Shown: positions 1 to 8,834, counted from the stretch's first letter. The stretch is 27,081 nucleotides of DNA from an uncultured Lactobacillus sp. (GCF_902491705.1 NZ_CABUIW010000029.1:1-27081), one strand, 5' to 3'. Made by a program: numbers and translations. The notes: a model not told the origin generated them from the letters alone.

Positions 1-24
1 TTGTTCTTTATTAAATTTAGTCAT
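1..24 (-). CDS. IS3-type transposase OrfA, first 8 codons (partial)
   Basis: The minus strand from 24 to 1 reads MTKFNKEQ and runs off the window. It is identical to the frame at 27058-27081. The start lies six bases beyond the hairpin at 31-59. IS3-family OrfA is a small helix-turn-helix protein that is fused to the OrfB integrase by programmed frameshifting; none of that can be checked here. Confidence 0.4.
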
Positions 25-59
25 AATAAAAGACCCAAAAGTGTCTAACTTTTGGGTCT
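25..59 (-). terminator. IS-end hairpin acting as a terminator
   Basis: On the minus strand AGACCCAAAAG pairs perfectly with CTTTTGGGTCT around a 7-base loop (59-31), followed by a T-rich tract. It lies between the IS border and orfA, so it should stop transcripts entering the element from the neighbouring transposase remnant. Confidence 0.6.
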
Positions 60-1386
60 CACTTCAGTTTTATGTTACGTTGGTCTTTTCTTCCCATTCT
101 AATAGGAATTACATATCGTTCAATTTCTAATAATATTTCTTCGAAACTATAGTTATTTTGGCAATATTGTCTATGAATTACCATACAAGACATTTTGAAA
201 TTAACGGTATAACGATACTTAGTTTTCTGCTGAGGTACATGTGCTTGAATACTGATCTGACTAACAACATTGAACATAATTAAATGTGCATAGAGTTCCA
301 TTTCAATAAACTTGTCTTGCTTAGAGTGAAATTGAATGCTTCCAATATCATATTTTAATTTTCTAAACGAACTCTCGATTCCCCCAACGTAAATGATATA
401 ATTCTTTGATCCTAGATATTGGGAATTCATTTCTATCTAGGTTAGTTATTAATACTTCCCATGTCTCTTTTCCTGACTCTGGATCATTGATTTTTACTTT
501 ACAAGCTCGAAACTTAATCCAGCAGAACTGTTCAAAATCCCAACGACTGTCCTGAGTATTCTTTGAACGGAATTCTTTATATTGATGATTGAAATGTCTT
601 AACCAGTGAAGATGCGGCTCTTGCCTATGTGTCTCGTAATAATGACCTGATGTAGTAACATGACATTGAATCAATTGATCACATTCCTGTTGTGGCAATG
701 CCTGTATTTCTTTGATTGCACCGTTATTTGCCTTGGTACGAATAATATAGTTACAATTTTTGAGTCGATTGCAATTTTCAATCATGTTAAAGCCTGTGTA
801 TCCACGATCCATAATGACAATACACGCACGGTCCTACATCTAGTTCTTTGAGTATTTCGATCGCTGCACTGCGCTCATCCATTTGCTTTTTAGGTTGGAC
901 AATACAATCCTGGTAAGTATTATTCATAAGATCATAGATTATGTTGGCGTGGAACTGACAATATGGTTTATTCTTACTCGACGACGATTTTATAGTATTT
1001 TTGGATTTAGGATTCCAACTTTGATTGAAATCAGATTCATCAATAGCGAAAACACGATATTTATTATCAAGCAAGTTGGTTAAAGCTAATTTATGATTTA
1101 AAGTCTGAAAAATATGTTTGAAACATGCTGGTGAAAGTTTGCTTTTTTGTTGGACGTAAGCAGATGAGCTCATTAGTTTGTTTTGATTATTGCCAAAAGC
1201 ATCAAATAATTCTTTATCTAAGCAATTACCTTGCATGTTAATCGTTGTTTTAATCGTCTCGACAGCGGTGAGTTTACGTCTTTTAGTAAACGCACTTTCT
1301 GAATCAATAAAATCATGAATATGAGTGGCAGTGTCATTGATAATCTGATCAAGGCATTCTAAAATATCAGTGTGAGGGCTTTTCAT
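59..1386 (-). pseudogene. IS4-type DDE transposase, two frameshifts and truncated C-terminus
   Basis: Three overlapping frames on the minus strand (787-1386, 363-812, 59-430) join into one IS4-family transposase. The first holds the first catalytic Asp region (FAIDESDFN). The second opens with MDRGYTGFN, the second Asp region. The third carries the E of the IS4 signature: YHLRWGIESSFRKLK fits Y-x2-R-x3-E-x6-K when frames two and three are joined. The first break lies near 820-835. The second is a run of five C at 381-385 where four would keep frame. The last codons and the TGA stop (61-59) come from the inserted IS3-type end, so the native C-terminus is missing. ATG 1386 is preferred as start because GAAAGG (1402-1397) sits ten bases upstream. 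It is inactive as it stands, unless the frameshifts are sequencing errors. Confidence 0.85.
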
Positions 1387-1490
1387 GGTTATCAGACCTT
1401 TCAAGGTAAAAAGAAAGACCCACGCAAAATAAAAAGAACCGAATCAAAATGATTCGGTTCTAAAATTTGTCAATGCCTTAACTTAATGAC
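67..1490 (-). mobile_element. Remnant of an IS4-type insertion sequence, cut by the IS3-type element
   Basis: The segment holds a broken IS4-type transposase on the minus strand. Its end near the transposase C-terminus is replaced by the IS3-type element starting at 66. The other end was placed near 1490 because the AT-rich intergenic sequence of the neighbouring gene seems to begin there. No terminal inverted repeat can be matched since the partner end is lost, so the outer border could be off by tens of bases. The hairpin at 1435-1461 would then lie inside the element. Confidence 0.55.
1435..1461 (-). terminator. Rho-independent terminator downstream of the large surface protein
   Basis: AGAACCGAATC and GATTCGGTTCT form a perfect 11-bp stem with a 5-base loop. 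Read on the minus strand it is followed by TTTTTATTTT, a good terminator tail. It ends transcription of the surface-protein gene and shields the transposase remnant from read-through. On the plus strand the tail is poor. Confidence 0.8.
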
Positions 1491-1554
1491 ATTGAAATAT
1501 TTAGATAACGGTTTTATTTTTGGCTATTTAGTCATTACAAGAGAAAACAAGTTA

Positions 1555-4500
1555 TTAGTTTTTCTTTTTCTTGATAGCCATACCTAAAGTAGTGAGTGCA
1601 TTAGCAAGTCCAGCCATGATGATTCCCATCGTAGTCAACTTAGAATTTTCTTCACCAGTTTGTGGCAAGGTTGCTTGGTCAGTGATTTTAGCTGTCGTTA
1701 AATCATCAGTAACGTTATTGCTTTGAGAAACAACTGATGATTCTGAAAGTGGGACAACAACTGCTTTTTTATTTGCAGTATTGCCACTTGTAACAGTGTT
1801 ATTCTGGTCACTCTTAGATTGAGAAGAATCAGTATTTTGATTTGAATTCTTATCATCATCTACCTTTTCAGGAAGTGGACGAATAGAATCATTTACATTT
1901 GTCTCATCTTTTGGTGATTCTTCTGGTTTAGGTTCAGTGTTTTCAGTTGAATCACTTGAGCCAGAATTGTTGCCTGAGTTATTTGAACCGTCATTATAAC
2001 CTGGATTAGATGGATTTTCTGGAGTTACGCCCATGTCAGGGTCAACGTTAGGAGTATCAGGCTTAGCAGGCTTACTATCATCTGGAGTTACGCCCATATC
2101 AGGGTCAACATTAGGAGTATCAGGTTCAGCAGGCTTACTATCATCTGGAGTTACACCTATGTCAGGGTCGACATTAGGAGTGTCAGGCTCTGCCGGCCTA
2201 TTAGGATCAGCATCGATTGAACCTGAGTTAGCGTTAATGACATAACTTAAAGCAAGAATTGAACCATATTCATGGTCGTTAATGATACTTTGAATCAAGT
2301 CATTATTAAGACCCGGAATTGTATTGATATTTTCAACTTCTTCTTTTAATCCTGTGTGGTTAGTACCGTTAACAGAAGCAGAAATATCATATTTATTATC
2401 GGATGCAGGCAATTCGTGTTCTAAGTCATCAGTGCTAGTCCATTTGCCTGATTGAACGCTAGTAATATGGAATTTGTCACCTTTAAGTTCAGCGATCAAT
2501 GTAACTGTCTTAGTAATATCCAAGTTAGTGTTTAATGGATTATCGATCATATTACCAGTAATGGATTGTGAAAGCTGCTTATTAAAGGAAATGCTTGCAA
2601 ACCAAGTACCATCTTCGTTTTGTGACCAATTAAGACCATCATTTTCAATTTTATCGAAAATATCATCTTTTTCTTTATCTGTGACATTTGTGTCTGACCA
2701 GATATTATCATCCTTGTCAGGAGTAGTTACTGTACCAGGTTGAGGCGTGATAGGCTTGTAGTTAACGGTATAGGTGATGACATCTTTATCTTTAAGGCTG
2801 TTCCAAGCATTATCAGTAATTGTGATTGTACCATTATCTTCAACAATAAAGTCTGCGAATGCATTAATGTTGTTAATAGAAGCGGATACTTTGTCATAAG
2901 TGTAGCCTGGCTTATTAATGTTAATTGGATTGTCGTTTTTGATTTCGTATTTAGTCTCATGTTTAACGTCCCAGTTACTTCCGTTCCAAGTAAGTGTAAC
3001 TGAAACTATTTGAGATAAAATGACCTGGTTAGAAACTCTGTTGCCCACAGTCTGTGTAACGACTTTATCAGTAGTGATATTGCCGGTCCAAGTACCGTCA
3101 GGCTGCTTATCCAAGTCATCCTTGTCAAAGCCGTCAGGCAACTCTACGTCTGTTAAATCAAGGTCGTATTTAACAGTGTAGTCGATGGTGTCGCCGTTAT
3201 TAAAGCTGTTCCAAGCATCATCAGTAATTGTGATTGTGCCGTCTTTGACAGTAAAGTCCGTGAATTTATTATTGTTAACAGAAGCAGACACCTGATAAGT
3301 GTAGCCTGGCTTATTAATGTTGATTGGTTTTTGGTCTTGGATTTGGTAGTTAGTATCAGCTTTAACTTCCCATTCTTGCTTACCTGCGTTCCAAGTAAGT
3401 GTAACTGAAACAGTTTGAGACAAAGTAACTTGGTTAGACTCACCGTTGTTCACGGTCTGTGTAACTACCTTATTAGTGGTGGTAGTGCCAGCCCAAGTAC
3501 CATCAGGTTGTTCTTTTAAATCATCTTTGTTAAAGCCATTAGGTAAAGTTACGCCTGTTAAATCAAGCTTGTAGTCAACGGTATAGTTGATAGTGTCGTT
3601 GTTATTAAGGCTATTCCAAGCAGCATCCGTAATTGTGATTGTGCCATCATCTTCAACGATAAAGTCTGTGAATTCATTATTGTTAACAGAAGCGGACACT
3701 TTGTCGTAAGTGTAGCCTGGTCTATTAATGTTAATTGGATTGTCGTTTTGGACTTGATATTTAGTCTCATGCTTAACGTCCCAGTTACTTCCGTTCCAAG
3801 TAAGTGTAACTGAAACTGTTTGAGACAAAATAACCTGGTTAGAATCTCTGTTGTTCACAGTCTGTACAACTACTTTATTAGTGGTAGTGCTGCCAGTCCA
3901 AGAACCGTCAGGTTGCTCTTTCAAGTCATCCTTGTTAAAGCCGTCAGGCAAGGTTACACCTGATAAGTCCAGTTTGTAGTCAACGGTATAGTTGATAGTG
4001 TCGTTGTCCTTAAGGCTATTCCAAGCATTGTCAGTAATTGCAATTGTGCCACCCGCATTAACTTTAAAGTTTGTGAATGCATTATTGTTAACAGAAGCGA
4101 CCAATTTGTCATAAGTGTAGCCTGGCTTATTAATATTAATTGGATTGTTGTCTAGAACTTTGTATTCAGCCTTGTCAACAACGTCCCATCTTTGTCCTTT
4201 TTGATTCCAAGTAAGTGTAACTGAAACTGTTTGAGACAAAATAACCTGGTTAGACTCACCATTGTTCACAGTCTGCGTAACTACTTTATTATTAGTAGTG
4301 GTGCCAGTCCAAGAACCGTCAGGTTGTTCTTTCAAGTCATCTTTGTTAAAGCCATCAGGTAAAGTCACGTTTGTTAAATCGAGCTTGTAATTAACAGTGT
4401 AGTTGATGGTGTCTTTGTCCTTAAGGCTGTTCCAAGCGTCAGCGGTAATTATGATTATGCCGTCATCTTTGATTTTAAAGTCGTTGAAGTCTTTATTATT

Positions 4501-7500
4501 AACAGAAGCAGATACCTTGTCATAAGTGTAACCTGGCTTGTTAATATTGATTGGGTTGTCGTTTTGGACTTGGTATTTAGTCTCATGCTTAACGTCCCAT
4601 TTATCTGCGTTCCAAGTGAGAGTGACTGAAACAGTTTGAGACAAAGTAACTTGGTTAAATTCACCGTTGTTCACAGTCTGTGTAACTACTTTATTAGCGG
4701 TGGTGGTGCCAGACCAAGAACCGTCAGGCTGCTCTTTCAAGTCATCCTTATTAAAGCCATCAGGCAAAGTCACGCCTGATAAGTCCAGTTTGTAGTCAAC
4801 GGTATAGTTGATTACGTCTTTGTCATTGAGATTGTTCCATGCATCGGCATTGACTTTGATTGTGCCGTCATCTTCGACAGTAAAGTCTATGAATGTATTA
4901 TTGTTAATAGAAGCGGACACTTGATTTTTGTCGTAAGTGTAGCCTGGCTTATTGATGTTGATTGACTCGTTGTCTGTGACATGGTAGTCAGTCTCAGTTT
5001 CAACATTCCATTTACTTTCATTCCAAGTAAGGGTAACTGAAACAATTTGAGACAAAGTAACCTGGTTAGATGCTCCGTTGTTCACGGTCTGTGTAACTAC
5101 CTTATTAGTGGTGGTGCTGCCAGACCAAGAGCCGTCAAGCTGCTTTTCCAAGTCATCCTTGTCAAAGCCATCAGGCAAAGTCACGTTTGTTAAATCAAGC
5201 TTGTAATCAACAGTGTAGTTGATGGTATCTTTGTCATTAAGAGTGTTCCAAATATCGGCATTGGCAGTAATTGTGATTGTGCCATCTGCATTAACTTCAA
5301 AGTTCGTGAATGCATTATTGTTAATAGATGCGGACACTTTGTCATAAATGTAACCTGGCTTATTAATGTTAATTGAATTATTTGAGGTTGTGTATTCAGT
5401 CTTATCATTAACGACCCATTCTTGTTTGTCTGCATCCCAAGTGAGAGTAACTGAAACAGTTTGAGACAAAGTAATCTGGTTAGATGCTCCGTTGTTCACA
5501 GTTTGTGTAATTACTTTATCAATAGTAGTGCTGCCAATCCAAGAACCGTCAGGTTGCTCTTCTAAGTTATCCTTATTAAAGCCGTCAGGCAAAGTCACGT
5601 TTGTTAAATCAAGCTTGTAATCAACGGTGTAGTTGATAGTATCGTTGTCTTTAAGAGTGTTCCAAATATTAGCATCAGCAGTAATTGTGATTGTGCCGTC
5701 ATCTTTTACAGTAAAGTCTATGAATGCATTATTGTTAACAGAAGCAGACACCTGATTTTTATCGTAAGTGTAGCCTGGTTTATTAATGTTAATTGAATTA
5801 TTTGAGGTTGTGTATTCAGTCTTATCATCAACTTCCCACTTACTTCCGTTCCAAGTAAGAGTAACTGAAACAGCTTGAGATAAAGTAACTTGGTTAGATG
5901 CGCCGTTGTTCACAGTCTGTGTAATTACTTTATTAGTAGTGGTACTGCCAGTCCAAGTGCCGTCAGGCTGCTTTTCCAAGTCATCCTTGTCAAAGCCGTC
6001 AGGCAAAGTCACGCCTGATAAGTCAGGCTTGTAATCTACAGTGTAGTTGATAGTGACTGAGTTATTATTATTTTCTAACTTGATACCATTGAGATTAGGT
6101 GTAAGAGCATCATTCTCGATAGTGAAGTCCGTGAATTTATTATCGTTAATAGAAGCAGATACCTGATCTTTGTCGTAGGTGTGACCTGGCTTAGAAATAT
6201 CTATAGATCCAAGAGATGACCAACCAGTATCCTTTACAGTACTGATTTTGAACTGATTAGTGTTACCGTCACGCTTAATAGTAATAATAATCTCTTTGCC
6301 GATTGTTTGTGTATTCTGTGATCCATTGATAATTTGAATGATATCTTTGTTTAAAGTGACTTTACCACTCCAGGCGCCATCGTCACGTTCTTCAAATTCA
6401 ACGTCCTTGAAAATATCATTCCAATCTTCTTTTTTATCATTATCGCCGTCAATAACGTCACTCCAAGTAGGTTTTTTGATGGCAATTTTTTCAATTGTAT
6501 AATTGAAAGTTACATTTTCACCTTTTTGTAGAATACTATTAAGAAGTTCATCAGATAAAATAGTTTGAATTTGGTTGTCTTTGATATTCGCACTTACATC
6601 AATATCAGATGAAACGTTGCCACTTGTAACTGTACCTGTGACTTTATTTTCATAACCATCGCCGACTTCAGGAATATCTACCGCATCAAATTTATCTTTG
6701 CCATTTTCATATTCTTTTGAAGTGACTTTGACATCGGTAATCACAAAGTTGTTATTCCATGTAGGAAAAATACCGTTCCACTCTAAATGAGGCTTAATGG
6801 TTATTACTACATCATATTTAACTGTGATATCTTGTGATACACCGTTTACCGTTTGAGTAATAGTAATTTCTTTTCCTACAGTTGATTCCCAACGAGGATC
6901 CAAAAAGGAAGAGCTTGGAACTTTTATAAAATCTACCGTTCCAAAAATATTTTCCCATCCTAAAAATTCATCTTGATTATCAATTTTATCCCATGTAGGT
7001 CTATATTTATCTAACCAATCATTTTTATCTTTTTTGTCAGATTTTTCATCGGATTCTTCTTTTTCTTCTTTATCTGCATCAGTTTCAGATTTGTCCTCTT
7101 CTGTGACTTTATCTGTTTCAGTTACAGTGTCATTTTCAGCGGGAGATTTTTCATCAGTATCAACTTCTTCAGTTTCAGATGGAGTAGTAGGAGCAATAGT
7201 TGCAGGAGTCTGAGCTTCTGTGTTTTGCTCCGGCGTTTCAGTCTCTGGAACTGGTTCAGTTGTTTCTGTCTTTTCTGGTGTTTCAGCCTTCTCTGGAGTA
7301 ACAGTTTCAATTGTTTCCGTCTTTTCCGGAGTAACAGCTTCAGTTGGTGTATCTACTGTAGTCCCTGGTACTTCTGTTACAGTTTCTTTAACTTCAACAC
7401 TAGAAGGTTCATTAACTAGAGAGGTGTCGCTAGTTTCTTGAGTTGAAGTAGGTAATTCAACTTGATTCGTCGCTACTTCTGTATCGGTTTCAGATTGAAT

Positions 7501-7647
7501 ATTTTCTGAGGTTTGAATAGAAGTAGTTTCTGCAGCTTCTACCTTCTTTGAGGATAGATTAATCCCCATACCAACACTTAACAGCAGGATACCAGTGCCT
7601 GTTGTTAGTTTTCTAATAGCAAATTGCGTCTTATTTGTCTTAAGCAT
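1555..7647 (-). CDS. Giant LPXTG-anchored surface protein with about ten Ig-like-sized repeats
   Basis: A 2,030-aa sortase-anchored wall protein. Residues 1-38 form a YSIRK/GS-like signal peptide (FAIRKLTTGTGILLLSVGMG, cleavage probably near VEA-AE). Residues 40-210 are Thr/Glu/Pro/Ser-rich and end in an acidic Lys/Asp/Glu stretch. Residues 210-540 hold diverged modules, residues 540-1630 eight tandem modules of 135-138 aa, and a further diverged module runs to about 1810. A Pro/Asp spacer with three 21-aa repeats and an Asn/Ser-rich wall-spanning stretch follow. LPQTG is at 1994-1998, then a hydrophobic segment and KKKKN. The start is ATG 7647, not the GTG at 7653, because AAGGAGG ends seven bases before the ATG but abuts the GTG. 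The modules are rich in Thr, Val, Asn and Trp and look all-beta. I do not recognise their family. An adhesin or stalk role is inferred from architecture only. Confidence 0.93.
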   Translation of the reverse strand: MLKTNKTQFAIRKLTTGTGILLLSVGMGINLSSKKVEAAETTSIQTSENIQSETDTEVATNQVELPTSTQETSDTSLVNEPSSVEVKETVTEVPGTTVDTPTEAVTPEKTETIETVTPEKAETPEKTETTEPVPETETPEQNTEAQTPATIAPTTPSETEEVDTDEKSPAENDTVTETDKVTEEDKSETDADKEEKEESDEKSDKKDKNDWLDKYRPTWDKIDNQDEFLGWENIFGTVDFIKVPSSSFLDPRWESTVGKEITITQTVNGVSQDITVKYDVVITIKPHLEWNGIFPTWNNNFVITDVKVTSKEYENGKDKFDAVDIPEVGDGYENKVTGTVTSGNVSSDIDVSANIKDNQIQTILSDELLNSILQKGENVTFNYTIEKIAIKKPTWSDVIDGDNDKKEDWNDIFKDVEFEERDDGAWSGKVTLNKDIIQIINGSQNTQTIGKEIIITIKRDGNTNQFKISTVKDTGWSSLGSIDISKPGHTYDKDQVSASINDNKFTDFTIENDALTPNLNGIKLENNNNSVTINYTVDYKPDLSGVTLPDGFDKDDLEKQPDGTWTGSTTTNKVITQTVNNGASNQVTLSQAVSVTLTWNGSKWEVDDKTEYTTSNNSININKPGYTYDKNQVSASVNNNAFIDFTVKDDGTITITADANIWNTLKDNDTINYTVDYKLDLTNVTLPDGFNKDNLEEQPDGSWIGSTTIDKVITQTVNNGASNQITLSQTVSVTLTWDADKQEWVVNDKTEYTTSNNSININKPGYIYDKVSASINNNAFTNFEVNADGTITITANADIWNTLNDKDTINYTVDYKLDLTNVTLPDGFDKDDLEKQLDGSWSGSTTTNKVVTQTVNNGASNQVTLSQIVSVTLTWNESKWNVETETDYHVTDNESININKPGYTYDKNQVSASINNNTFIDFTVEDDGTIKVNADAWNNLNDKDVINYTVDYKLDLSGVTLPDGFNKDDLKEQPDGSWSGTTTANKVVTQTVNNGEFNQVTLSQTVSVTLTWNADKWDVKHETKYQVQNDNPININKPGYTYDKVSASVNNKDFNDFKIKDDGIIIITADAWNSLKDKDTINYTVNYKLDLTNVTLPDGFNKDDLKEQPDGSWTGTTTNNKVVTQTVNNGESNQVILSQTVSVTLTWNQKGQRWDVVDKAEYKVLDNNPININKPGYTYDKLVASVNNNAFTNFKVNAGGTIAITDNAWNSLKDNDTINYTVDYKLDLSGVTLPDGFNKDDLKEQPDGSWTGSTTTNKVVVQTVNNRDSNQVILSQTVSVTLTWNGSNWDVKHETKYQVQNDNPININRPGYTYDKVSASVNNNEFTDFIVEDDGTITITDAAWNSLNNNDTINYTVDYKLDLTGVTLPNGFNKDDLKEQPDGTWAGTTTTNKVVTQTVNNGESNQVTLSQTVSVTLTWNAGKQEWEVKADTNYQIQDQKPININKPGYTYQVSASVNNNKFTDFTVKDGTITITDDAWNSFNNGDTIDYTVKYDLDLTDVELPDGFDKDDLDKQPDGTWTGNITTDKVVTQTVGNRVSNQVILSQIVSVTLTWNGSNWDVKHETKYEIKNDNPININKPGYTYDKVSASINNINAFADFIVEDNGTITITDNAWNSLKDKDVITYTVNYKPITPQPGTVTTPDKDDNIWSDTNVTDKEKDDIFDKIENDGLNWSQNEDGTWFASISFNKQLSQSITGNMIDNPLNTNLDITKTVTLIAELKGDKFHITSVQSGKWTSTDDLEHELPASDNKYDISASVNGTNHTGLKEEVENINTIPGLNNDLIQSIINDHEYGSILALSYVINANSGSIDADPNRPAEPDTPNVDPDIGVTPDDSKPAEPDTPNVDPDMGVTPDDSKPAKPDTPNVDPDMGVTPENPSNPGYNDGSNNSGNNSGSSDSTENTEPKPEESPKDETNVNDSIRPLPEKVDDDKNSNQNTDSSQSKSDQNNTVTSGNTANKKAVVVPLSESSVVSQSNNVTDDLTTAKITDQATLPQTGEENSKLTTMGIIMAGLANALTTLGMAIKKKKN
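2012..2200 (-). repeat. Three 63-bp tandem repeats coding a Pro/Asp spacer
   Basis: Three consecutive 63-bp units (2012-2074, 2075-2137, 2138-2200) encode 21-aa repeats of the type KPAEPDTPNVDPDMGVTPDD. They lie between the folded modules and the wall-anchor of the large surface protein. The first-read unit starts RPAEP instead of KPAEP and the last ends ENPS. The repeat length keeps frame, so copy number can vary without breaking the gene. Confidence 0.85.
2758..6030 (-). repeat. Eight in-frame tandem repeats of 405-414 bp
   Basis: Using the codons for the recurrent NYTVDYKLDL segment as anchor, units begin at 6030, 5616, 5202, 4791, 4386, 3975, 3570 and 3165 (minus strand), giving lengths of 414, 414, 411, 405, 411, 405, 405 and 408 bp. 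Each encodes the same order of blocks: TLPDGF-K-DDL, QPDGSW-G, NKVVTQTVNN, VSVTLTWN, INKPGYTYDK, VSASVNNN, and WNSLKDKD. Length differences fall between blocks and are always multiples of three. The copies differ at many positions, so this is an established array and not a recent expansion. Confidence 0.9.
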
Positions 7648-7688
7648 TTGCACGCCTCCTTAGTATGTAATATTTATAACTCGTATAC

Positions 7689-7717
7689 ATTATATGACAC
7701 ACTGTCACTATTAGAAA
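7689..7717 (-). promoter_or_regulatory. Promoter of the large surface protein with embedded dyad operator
   Basis: On the minus strand TTTCTA (7717-7712) and TATAAT (7694-7689) are separated by exactly 17 bp. That spacer is filled by TGACA-CAC-TGTCA (7695-7707, plus-strand reading) and its flank. A dyad in the spacer between the two hexamers is a typical repressor position. The -35 hexamer is weak, the -10 is consensus. The leader to the start codon is about 35 nt. Confidence 0.55.
7696..7712 (+). promoter_or_regulatory. Shared 17-bp operator-like motif, copy 1
   Basis: GACACACTGTCACTATT. It differs from copy 2 at 8737 in 2 of 17 positions and keeps the trailing CACTATT. With one flanking base it forms a perfect 5-bp dyad (TGACA...TGTCA). 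It sits in the spacer of the promoter of the minus-strand surface-protein gene. Confidence 0.55.
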
Positions 7718-7784
7718 TATAATTTAAATAAATTTAACAAATAAAAATTTGTGTTACTAACAAAAAATAAATAAATGTCAATCC

Positions 7785-7812
7785 TTGTATTGAATTAATA
7801 GACTGCTACACT
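7785..7812 (+). promoter_or_regulatory. Candidate promoter of pnuC
   Basis: TTGTAT (7785-7790) and TACACT (7807-7812) are spaced by 16 bp. A start of transcription near 7819 would place the first leader hairpin right at the 5' end of the RNA. Confidence 0.45.
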
Positions 7813-7818
7813 AGTTAT

Positions 7819-7890
7819 TGATGTTCTTTTTAGAAAAGAGCGGATAAGGCACAATATATAGTATTGTGGACCTAAAATAATAAGGGAGTA
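7819..7890 (+). promoter_or_regulatory. Structured 5' leader of pnuC, possible riboswitch
   Basis: Two hairpins precede the Shine-Dalgarno sequence: TCTTTT-TAG-AAAAGA (about 7825-7839) and CACAATA-TATAG-TATTGTG (7850-7868). They are joined by GCGGATAAGG, and GGACC follows the second stem. The SD GGGAG (7884-7888) sits 12 bases before the ATG, a little far. Known pnuC-type NAD+/NMN-sensing leaders are compact pseudoknots just upstream of pnuC in related Firmicutes. I cannot match the consensus by eye, so the riboswitch call is inference. The second stem is also a possible protein-binding palindrome. Confidence 0.35.
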
Positions 7891-7900
7891 GTTTGTTTAT

Positions 7901-8638
7901 ATGGAAAGACATGAGAATTATTTTGTTTGGTTGTGGAATCAATTAAAGGGGTGGCCAGTACAAAACTATTGTTTATGGTTCTTCGCATTTGGTTTCCAAC
8001 TCGCATTGCTTATTCAATCAAAGATTACTGCAGTAACTTTGATCACTTTTATCGGTACGCTTTTGGGGACACTTTGCGTACTTGCAATTAATGCTACTAA
8101 GGCAGTTAACGGATGGTTAGGATTGATTTCAGCAGCATGTTTCATCTATGCTGGTTGGTCAGCCAAGAATTATCTTTCTATTTTTGAACAAATTGCTTAT
8201 ATCGCAACTTTGGACTTGCCTGTCATTATTTCGGTTAGATCATGGAACGACGATACTAAGAACCACTTGAGAAAGTTTGGTGCAAAAGAATGGGCTATTG
8301 CTATTGTTGGTACATTGCTCGTTTACTTAGTATCAGGCTTCTTGATTGGTAAGTTCACTAACGATCCACGTCCTTGGGTAGATGCAATTAGTTTTGCTAT
8401 TTCACTTACTGCCGGAATTATGTGCTTCATGCGTTACAACAACCAATATTTCTGGTGGACCGCAAGTGGTATCTTCCAACTTATTCTTTGGGGCATTACT
8501 TATGCTCAAGGGGATGCCAACTTGGCTATGGCAATCAACTCATTGATCTATGTCATTAATGATATTTTGGCCTTCACTGTTTCACCATGGTTCAATATGG
8601 GACGTCGTAAGTCTGGACTTAAAGAAATCAGTAAATAA
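7901..8638 (+). CDS. pnuC: PnuC-type nicotinamide riboside transporter
   Basis: A 245-aa integral membrane protein of the PnuC family, which takes up nicotinamide riboside or a related vitamin precursor by facilitated diffusion for NAD synthesis. Hydrophobic segments lie at about residues 25-45, 48-65, 70-90, 95-115, 130-150, 165-185 and 190-235. The stretch YAGWSAKNYLSIFEQIAY and the C-terminal NSLIYVINDILAFTVSPW correspond to conserved PnuC helices with aromatic and Asn residues at the binding site. The length is normal for the family. It stands alone between two surface-protein genes, with its own promoter, a structured leader and a terminator at 8663. The exact substrate cannot be read from sequence; thiamine and riboflavin relatives (PnuT, PnuX) exist. 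Confidence 0.88.
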   Translation: MERHENYFVWLWNQLKGWPVQNYCLWFFAFGFQLALLIQSKITAVTLITFIGTLLGTLCVLAINATKAVNGWLGLISAACFIYAGWSAKNYLSIFEQIAYIATLDLPVIISVRSWNDDTKNHLRKFGAKEWAIAIVGTLLVYLVSGFLIGKFTNDPRPWVDAISFAISLTAGIMCFMRYNNQYFWWTASGIFQLILWGITYAQGDANLAMAINSLIYVINDILAFTVSPWFNMGRRKSGLKEISK

Positions 8639-8662
8639 TTAAATAGAGTATCTTATATTAAG

Positions 8663-8692
8663 AAACGTCATCGAATTCGATGGCGTTTTTTG
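8663..8692 (+). terminator. Terminator of pnuC
   Basis: ACGTCATCGA and TCGATGGCGT form a 10-bp stem (one G-T pair) followed by six T. It has the same CGAATTCG core as the terminator at 14024, and that at 13666 is similar. Confidence 0.85.
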
Positions 8693-8736
8693 TTTGCATA
8701 AGACCTTACTAAAAATGTTTAAGTTTTTCTAAAAGA

Positions 8737-8753
8737 GACACTGTGTCACTATT
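8737..8753 (+). promoter_or_regulatory. Shared 17-bp operator-like motif, copy 2
   Basis: GACACTGTGTCACTATT, with a perfect GACAC-T-GTGTC dyad at 8737-8747. It lies 82 bases upstream of the adhesin start. A consensus -10 (TATAAT, 8795-8800) lies downstream of it. An alternative promoter, TTTCTA (8726-8731) with TATTGT (8750-8755), would place the motif in its spacer as in copy 1. Confidence 0.55.
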
Positions 8754-8834
8754 GTAAAAAAGGCTTTCAAGATAAAATATAAGTATCTCAAAAGTATAAT
8801 TAACGTACTATGTATATAATTGGAGGCCATGAAA

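Larger units (their letters stand above)
1..66 (-). mobile_element. IS3-type insertion sequence, left terminal segment (partial)
   Basis: This 66-bp segment is the exact reverse complement of 27016-27081. On the minus strand it begins with TG at 66-65, the dinucleotide that ends IS3-family elements. An 11-bp hairpin follows, then an ATG at 24 opening a frame that reads MTKFNKEQ, which resembles the start of IS3-family OrfA. The identity to the other copy stops exactly at the TG, so 66/67 is the element border. The rest of the element lies outside the window. Family assignment rests on the TG end and eight residues, so it is probable only. Confidence 0.65.

Noticed and set aside
660..1083. Plus-strand frames of 63 and 66 aa opposite the transposase remnant
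   Set aside because: They are antisense to recognisable transposase sequence, have no ribosome binding site and resemble no family.
2033..2245. Plus-strand frame of 70 aa with SGSTLGVSG repeats
   Set aside because: It is the antisense reading of the 63-bp Pro/Asp repeats and has no ribosome binding site.
2758..6030. Regular spaced repeats that might look like a CRISPR or satellite array
   Set aside because: Unit length is about 410 bp, always a multiple of three, and lies in one continuous reading frame. It is a protein repeat.
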